Positions 59,212 to 64,000 of a stretch of DNA of 64,000 nucleotides are shown here, piece by piece. The translations under genes were made by a program, and so were the position numbers. Below the pieces are notes generated by a model that had not been told where the DNA came from, searched no databases, and was given only the letters and a program-made list of their open reading frames with translations. Numbering within the stretch: position 1 is the stretch's first letter; each line of letters begins with the position of its first letter. Origin of the DNA: Aquabacterium soli (GTDB lineage: Bacteria > Pseudomonadota > Gammaproteobacteria > Burkholderiales > Burkholderiaceae_C); assembly GCF_003933735.1 (NCBI RefSeq), contig NZ_RSED01000003.1, positions 1-64,000 of the forward strand, read 5' to 3'.

Positions 59212-59868
59212 ATGGCAGGCTTGTCATCCCCTGGCCAGATCGTGGCCATCGTGGGCGCCGAGAGCACAGGCAAGTCGACGCTGGTGCGTGAACTGATGCG
59301 TGTGCTGTCAGCCCGTGGTCTGTCGGTCACGGTGGTGACCGAGGCACTGCGGGACTTCTGCGACCTGCATGGCCGCACGCCGCGTGCCGATGAGCAGGCG
59401 GCCATCGCAGCGGAGCAGACCAGGCGCATTGCCGAGGCCGCCCAGTCCCATCGCCTGGTGTTGGCCGACACCACGGCCTTGATGATCGCGGTCTACAGTG
59501 AGCTGATCTTCCAGGACACCAGCCTGTATGCCCAGGCCGAACGTGATCACACGCAGGCGGCCATGACCTTGCTGACGGCCCTGGACCTGCCCTGGGTGCA
59601 GGATGGCCTGATCCGCGATGGCCCACAGGTGCGGCTGCCCGTCGACAACCTGGTGCGCCAATCCTTGCAGCGCATGGGTGTGCCCTATGCCGTGGTGGCC
59701 GGCGTGGGCGTGTCCCGGGTGCAGCGGGCGCTGGAGGCGGTGGAGCATCTGCTGGACGCGCCGGCCAGGCAGGCCAAAGCGGGGCAGGGTACACGCTGGC
59801 GGTGGTTTTGCGAAAACTGCGACGACGGTGAGTGCGAACAGCACTGGTTGCCACGGGCCGCGCCGTGA
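59212..59868 (+). CDS. NadR-like nicotinamide riboside kinase
   Basis: A 218-residue P-loop protein without the NMN adenylyltransferase or regulatory domains of full NadR. IVGAESTGKSTLVREL near residue 12 is Walker A, VTEALRDF near 42 and LADTTALMIAVYSELIF near 83 are the conserved kinase blocks. It should phosphorylate imported nicotinamide riboside to NMN, trapping it for NAD synthesis. A cysteine-rich tail (CENCDDGECEQHW) at the C-terminus may bind metal. It begins five bases after pnuC. Confidence 0.83.
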   Translation: MAGLSSPGQIVAIVGAESTGKSTLVRELMRVLSARGLSVTVVTEALRDFCDLHGRTPRADEQAAIAAEQTRRIAEAAQSHRLVLADTTALMIAVYSELIFQDTSLYAQAERDHTQAAMTLLTALDLPWVQDGLIRDGPQVRLPVDNLVRQSLQRMGVPYAVVAGVGVSRVQRALEAVEHLLDAPARQAKAGQGTRWRWFCENCDDGECEQHWLPRAAP

Positions 59869-60650
59869 GTGGGCCTGAGCAACTGCCGGTGCTGTGGCGC
59901 GACGATCGCCTAGTCGCTGTGCACAAGCCACCGGGCTGGCTCGTACACCGCACCGGCCTGGATGCCCACGAAACACGCTTCGTGGTGCAGACACTGCGTG
60001 ATCAGCTGGGCCAGCGTGTGCACCCGGTGCATCGCCTGGACAAGGGCACCTCAGGGGTGCTGCTGATGGCCCTGGATCCGGAGGCCGCACGCCTGGTGGC
60101 GCAGGCCTTCGAGGCGCGCCAGATGGACAAGGGCTACGTTGCCTTGGTGCGGGGCTGGGTGCCTGACGCGGTGCGCGTCGATCACCCGCTCAAGCCCGAT
60201 GACGCACCGGCCGATGCACCGGCCCAGCCCGCCGTGACGGACTTCCGTTGCCTGATGAGGCTGGAGCTGCCTGAGGCGGTGGACCCACGGCATGCGACCA
60301 CGCGGGTGTCGCTGGTGGAGGCGCGGCCGCTCACCGGCAGGCGTCACCAGATCCGCCGCCACCTCAAGCACCTGTCGCACCCAATCATCGGCGATGCCAC
60401 GCACGGCAAGGGGCCGCTCAACCGCTGGTGGGCCGAGCGGCTGGGCTTTCAGCGCCTGTGGCTGCATGCTTTCGAACTGGCCTTCACGCATCCCTTCAAT
60501 GGGGGTACCCTGCGGGTCGAGTCACCCTGGCAGGTCGATGCCCATTGGCAGCACCTGCTGCATACCTTGCACGCACACGAGGTGGCCGGGGTGGGCGGAT
60601 CTCACACCCCATGCATCGAATCACCGATAAGCGTGCCAAAGGCCTGCTAA
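59865..60650 (+). CDS. RluA-family tRNA/rRNA pseudouridine synthase
   Basis: A 261-residue enzyme. HRLDKGTSG near residue 47 holds the catalytic aspartate, and GRRHQIRRHLKHLSHPIIGD near 160 is the conserved C-terminal block of the TruC/RluC type. I chose GTG 59865 because it overlaps the kinase stop as GTGA and starts just before the conserved LPVLWRDDRLVAVHKP. The earlier GTG at 59832 lies inside the kinase gene. TruC (tRNA U65) is the best guess. It shares the operon but not the pathway. Confidence 0.85.
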   Translation: MSGPEQLPVLWRDDRLVAVHKPPGWLVHRTGLDAHETRFVVQTLRDQLGQRVHPVHRLDKGTSGVLLMALDPEAARLVAQAFEARQMDKGYVALVRGWVPDAVRVDHPLKPDDAPADAPAQPAVTDFRCLMRLELPEAVDPRHATTRVSLVEARPLTGRRHQIRRHLKHLSHPIIGDATHGKGPLNRWWAERLGFQRLWLHAFELAFTHPFNGGTLRVESPWQVDAHWQHLLHTLHAHEVAGVGGSHTPCIESPISVPKAC

Positions 60651-60735
60651 TCCTCGTTTCAGCCCATCAAGTCGCCGCCGATACTGAACGGTAAGCCGTC
60701 GACTGGTCTGACGGCACCTGAGGGTTTCGAGAACC

Positions 60736-63700
60736 ATGGCGTCGCTGATCACCAGTTTGTCCACCGCACAGATCGCTTCGCTGTCCGCGAAGTCGATCTC
60801 CATTTTGGGGACGGACGACTGGGCCGTGTTTTCCACGGCGCAGATCGCCGCCTTGTCGACCAGCCAGATCACATCGATCGGCACCACCGCGCTGCTGTCG
60901 CTCACACCAGCCCAGTTCGCGGCCTTCGAGACCGCCGACATCCGCCTGTTCAACAGCGTGCAGATCCAGGCGCTGGGCGCAACGCAACTGGCGGCGCTGA
61001 CCACCAGCCAGGTCAACGTGCTCACGAGCACGCAGGTCCGCGCGCTGACATCCACGCAGATCGCCTCGCTGGAGAGCGAAGAGCTGCGGGCGCTCAACAC
61101 CACCCAGGTGGCGGTGCTGAGCACCAGCCAGGTCGGTGCGCTGAGCACCGCGCAGATCGGGCAGATGGAAACGGCCGATGTACGGGCGATCAACACCACC
61201 TCTCTCAAGAGCCTGAGCACGGCCCAGATCGAGGCGCTTGCCACCACGCAGATCCAGGCGCTGAGCAGCGCCCAGGTCAAGGCCCTGGAGACCGTGCAGG
61301 TGCAGGCGCTCAAGACCGAGCAGGTGGCCTCGCTGGTCACCACCCAGGCGGCGGCACTCACCAGCACGCAGGTGGCGGCGCTGGCCAGTTCTCAGGTCAG
61401 CGCCTTGAGCACGGACAGTGTCGCCGCGCTGCAGACATCCGCCTTGCGCGGGCTGGGCACCGAGGGCGTGCAGGCTTTGAGCACCAGCGCCGTCGTGGCC
61501 TTGACCACCGCGCAGGCGGCCTCTTTGAGCAGCACACAGGTGTCGGGCCTGAGTTCGACACAGGCCGCTGCGCTGGAAACGGCCGATCTGCGCAGCGTCA
61601 GCAGCACGGCCTTGGGCGCCTTGGGCACCCAGCAGGTGGCCGCCCTGGGCAGCAGCCAGGTGGCGGCACTCACGACGGGGCAGGTCAAGGGCCTGGCCAC
61701 GGAGCAGGTGGCGGCGCTGGGCACGCAGGAAGTGGCCGCGCTGACCTCGCAGCAGGTGGCCACACTCAACAGCAACCAGGCCTCGGCCCTGGTCACCCAG
61801 CAGGTGGCCGCACTGGAGACACTCAACATCCGTTCGCTGGGCACCACCGCCCTGAAGGCCTTCAGCACCAGCCAGATCGAGGCCTTGAGCACAGCCCAGG
61901 TGGCTGCGCTCAACACGGCCCACATCCGGGCGTTGAGCACGGAGCAGATCCGAGCCCTGCAGACGCAGGACATCGCGGCACTGACGACCTCGCAGGTGGT
62001 CGCGCTGTCCAGCACGCAACTGGCCGCCTTCAGCACGGCTCAGATCGCCGCCTTCGAGACGGCGGATGTGGCCGCCTTGCAGACGGCCGCGTTGCGGGGT
62101 TGGGGCAGTGACGCCTTGCGTGCGCTGACCACGGCCGAAGTGGCGGCGTTGAGTACCGTGCAGGTGGCCTCGCTGACCAGCGCTCAGGCCTCGGGCCTGA
62201 GCACAACGCAGATCGCGGCGATGGAAACGGCCGATGTGCGCGCGCTCAGCACTGCGACACTGCGCGGCCTGAGCACGGCCCAGATCGAGGCGTTGACCTC
62301 GTCGCAGGTGGCGGCCATGGGCACGGTGCAGATCAAGGCTTTGACCACGGTCCAGGTGGCGGCCCTGAGTACCGAAGACATCGTCGCGTTGAGCACCTTG
62401 CAGGCCGCTTCGCTGGACAGCACACAGCTGAGCGCCTTGACCACGGCGCAGGTGGCGCAGTTGGAAACGGTCGATCTGCGTGCCCTCAACACCGCGGCCT
62501 TCCGTGGCCTGACAGCGGCCCAGATCGAGGCCTTGACCACCAGCCAGGTGGCCGCCTTGAGCACCGCGCACATCAAGGCCATGGGCACGGCCCAGATCGC
62601 GGCCATCGCCACGGATGACGTGATGGCGATGACGACGGCGCAGTTCGCTGCGCTGTCGAGCGTGCAGGTCAATGCCTTGACCTCGGCTCAGATCGCCGTG
62701 CTGGACGCGGCTGATTTCAATGCCATGGGCACGGCGGTGCTGCGCAGCCTGGGCACGGTGGCCATGGCGGCCCTGAGCACGGACCAGATCGTGGCCTTGA
62801 GCACGGCCCAGGCCGCCGCCCTGGGCAGCGACCAGTTGGCCGCCCTGAGCACGGCCCAGATCGCCGCCTTCGAGACACGCGATGTACAGGCCCTGTCCAG
62901 CGCTGCCCTCCGTGGCCTGAGCGTGGCGCAGCTCGACGCCTTGAGCAGCGAGCAGATCGCCGCGCTGAGCACGCGTCAGATCGTGGGACTGACCTCGACC
63001 CAGGTGGGTGGCTGGTCCACGGCCGATCTCAATGCCTTGAGCACCGTGCAAGCGGCGGCTTTGGGCAGCAGCCAGATCGCGGCACTGAGCATGCTGCAGA
63101 TCGCCAACCTGGAAACGGCGGATCTGGCAGCCTGGTCCACGGGCAGCCTGAAGGGCCTGAGCACCACCCAGATCGTGGCGCTGAGCACCGAACAGGTGGC
63201 AGCCCTGACCACCACCCAGTTGAAGGCGCTGGGCAGCACCCAACTGGCCGCGCTGAGCACAGCGGACATCGTCGCGCTCAGCACCGCCCAGGTGGCCGCC
63301 TTGTCTAGCACGCAGCTCAATGGCCTGAGCACCACCCAGATCTCGGCCATCGAGACAACGGACCTGGCCGCGCTGGGTACCACTGTCGTGCGGGCCCTGA
63401 GAACCGAGGCCATCCAGGCGTTGAATGATGCCCAGTTGGTGGCATTGACCACGGCGCAGGCCGCATCGCTCACCAGCAACCAGGTGATGGCCCTCGGCAC
63501 GGCGCAACTCACGGCACTGGAGACCGTGGATCTGCAGGCCCTGTCGACGGCCGCGGTTCGTGCGCTGAGCGTGGCCCAGATCGCGGCCCTCACACCGGAT
63601 CAGTTCAATGCCCTGACCACCCGCCAGATCGGCTCACTCAGCACCAGCCAGGTCCAGTCGCTCACCACCGACCAGGTGGTGGCCTTGAGCACCACCCAGT

Positions 63701-64000
63701 TCTCTGCGCTGTCCAGCACCCAGGTAGGGGCGCTCAGCTCGGCCCAGATCGCGGCCATCGAAACCGAAGACCTGCGTGTATTGAGCACCGGTACCGTGCG
63801 CGCACTCAGCGTGGAGCAGATCGATGCGCTCAGTTCGGCCCAGTTGTCATCGCTGACCACGGCTCAGATCAATGCGTTCACCTCAGCGCAACTGGCCGCG
63901 CTGGCCGCCGATGACATTGCTGCACTGACCACCGCGCAGTTCGCTGGTCTGTCGTCCACCCAGGTGGCCGCTCTGAGCGAAGACCAGGTGGTGGCCATCG
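60736..64000 (+). CDS. Giant octapeptide-repeat protein, 3' end outside window
   Basis: The frame from ATG 60736 has no stop codon to the end of the window: 1088 codons, all of which fall into 136 eight-residue repeats. Consensus: [ST][ST]x[QDE][VIL]x[AG]L (for example STAQIAAL). There is no signal peptide: an in-frame TGA at 60709-60711 leaves only CTG 60718 as a possible earlier start. Ala, Thr, Ser, Leu and Gln dominate; there is no Cys or Pro-rich or aromatic-rich domain. The repeats are grouped into units of 7 or 10 octads (see the repeat entry). I do not recognise the family. Size and repetitiveness would fit a large secreted adhesin exported by a type I system through its unseen C-terminus, but that is inference. 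The weak SD-like TGAGGG is 11 bases upstream. Confidence 0.85.
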   Translation, partial: MASLITSLSTAQIASLSAKSISILGTDDWAVFSTAQIAALSTSQITSIGTTALLSLTPAQFAAFETADIRLFNSVQIQALGATQLAALTTSQVNVLTSTQVRALTSTQIASLESEELRALNTTQVAVLSTSQVGALSTAQIGQMETADVRAINTTSLKSLSTAQIEALATTQIQALSSAQVKALETVQVQALKTEQVASLVTTQAAALTSTQVAALASSQVSALSTDSVAALQTSALRGLGTEGVQALSTSAVVALTTAQAASLSSTQVSGLSSTQAAALETADLRSVSSTALGALGTQQVAALGSSQVAALTTGQVKGLATEQVAALGTQEVAALTSQQVATLNSNQASALVTQQVAALETLNIRSLGTTALKAFSTSQIEALSTAQVAALNTAHIRALSTEQIRALQTQDIAALTTSQVVALSSTQLAAFSTAQIAAFETADVAALQTAALRGWGSDALRALTTAEVAALSTVQVASLTSAQASGLSTTQIAAMETADVRALSTATLRGLSTAQIEALTSSQVAAMGTVQIKALTTVQVAALSTEDIVALSTLQAASLDSTQLSALTTAQVAQLETVDLRALNTAAFRGLTAAQIEALTTSQVAALSTAHIKAMGTAQIAAIATDDVMAMTTAQFAALSSVQVNALTSAQIAVLDAADFNAMGTAVLRSLGTVAMAALSTDQIVALSTAQAAALGSDQLAALSTAQIAAFETRDVQALSSAALRGLSVAQLDALSSEQIAALSTRQIVGLTSTQVGGWSTADLNALSTVQAAALGSSQIAALSMLQIANLETADLAAWSTGSLKGLSTTQIVALSTEQVAALTTTQLKALGSTQLAALSTADIVALSTAQVAALSSTQLNGLSTTQISAIETTDLAALGTTVVRALRTEAIQALNDAQLVALTTAQAASLTSNQVMALGTAQLTALETVDLQALSTAAVRALSVAQIAALTPDQFNALTTRQIGSLSTSQVQSLTTDQVVALSTTQFSALSSTQVGALSSAQIAAIETEDLRVLSTGTVRALSVEQIDALSSAQLSSLTTAQINAFTSAQLAALAADDIAALTTAQFAGLSSTQVAALSEDQVVAI
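60760..64000 (+). repeat. Hierarchical coding repeat: 24-bp octads in 168- and 240-bp units, 648-bp super-period
   Basis: Unit starts, marked by an octad of the form E[TA]x[DN][LVI] or its equivalent, fall at 60760, 60928, 61168, 61408, 61576, 61816, 62056, 62224, 62464, 62704, 62872, 63112, 63352, 63520, 63760 and 64000. The spacing is 168, 240, 240 bp, repeated five times without exception. The second octad of each unit is usually [ST]xx[LVF][RK]x[LW] and lacks Gln. The third octad of each 168-bp unit also lacks Gln. In 240-bp units the seventh octad carries an acidic residue at the Gln position. DNA copies are diverged, so this is conserved at protein level and not a recent amplification. 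Confidence 0.93.

Noticed and set aside
60677..60684. GCCGATAC, near the flagellar sigma-28 -10 element, upstream of the repeat gene
   Set aside because: No TAAA-like -35 lies 15 bases upstream; the single element is weak evidence.
60667..63860. Several long minus-strand ORFs, one of 946 residues, in the repeat region
   Set aside because: They are antisense shadows. The 24-bp repeat lacks stop codons in the other frames, so they stay open by chance; the products have extreme composition (Arg/Gly/His/Gln or Val/Ala/Ser). Only the plus frame from 60736 has the strict octad pattern and a unit structure.

Overview
The window looks like chromosomal DNA of a high-GC betaproteobacterium of the order Burkholderiales, possibly near Aquabacterium, Leptothrix or Rubrivivax. 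This is inferred from the family types and gene order: cysS-accA-tilS-lysC-tRNA-Ser, pyrG-kdsA-eno-ftsB, clpS-clpA, a fused Mrp/Pha antiporter, trxC, and a PEP-CTERM protein. I see no insertion sequence, prophage, integrase, rRNA or CRISPR array. The base composition looks even, so this reads as core chromosome with accessory genes between conserved blocks.

Layout. 1-2 kb: a zinc-ribbon protein and a fused SpmA/SpmB-type membrane protein. 2-8.2 kb (minus): a six-gene Mrp/Pha cation/H+ antiporter operon (AB, C, D, E, F, G) with consecutive genes overlapping by 1-4 bases. 8.2-12.2 kb: a HIT protein, a cold-shock protein, and the ClpS adaptor with the ClpA unfoldase. 12.2-18.1 kb (minus): a PEP-CTERM protein, then a tightly packed envelope operon (TPR protein, L,D-transpeptidase, two cyclophilins, lpxH, mtfA). 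18.4-24.4 kb (plus): cysS, a DNA glycosylase, accA, tilS, lysC and tRNA-Ser(GCU). 24.5-30.3 kb: a lipid-metabolism-like cluster (AraC regulator, SDR, metallo-beta-lactamase-fold hydrolase, trxC, creA, oleate hydratase). 30.4-34.7 kb: a tandemly duplicated diguanylate cyclase and a chemoreceptor. 34.9-41.7 kb: a LysR regulator, a frameshifted cupin gene, an SDR, and a TetR regulator with two palindromic operators in front of an exported PhlG-like protein. 41.8-48.7 kb: membrane proteins, a flavoprotein, pta-ackA, a Tat-type phosphoesterase and an OsmC protein. 48.8-52.1 kb: an EAL-CBS-GGDEF protein, arsC and small proteins. 52.3-60.7 kb: pyrG-kdsA-eno, two uncharacterised exported proteins, ftsB, and a nicotinamide riboside uptake/kinase pair with a pseudouridine synthase.

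The standout feature is the last 3.3 kb. An ORF with no stop codon (60736 to beyond 64000) encodes 136 uninterrupted eight-residue repeats. These repeats are grouped into units of 7, 10 and 10 octads, giving a 27-octad (216-residue, 648-bp) super-period that holds without any slip across the visible part. The protein starts without a signal peptide, and its 3' end lies outside the window. I recognise no named family for it. It is my candidate for the undescribed system here.
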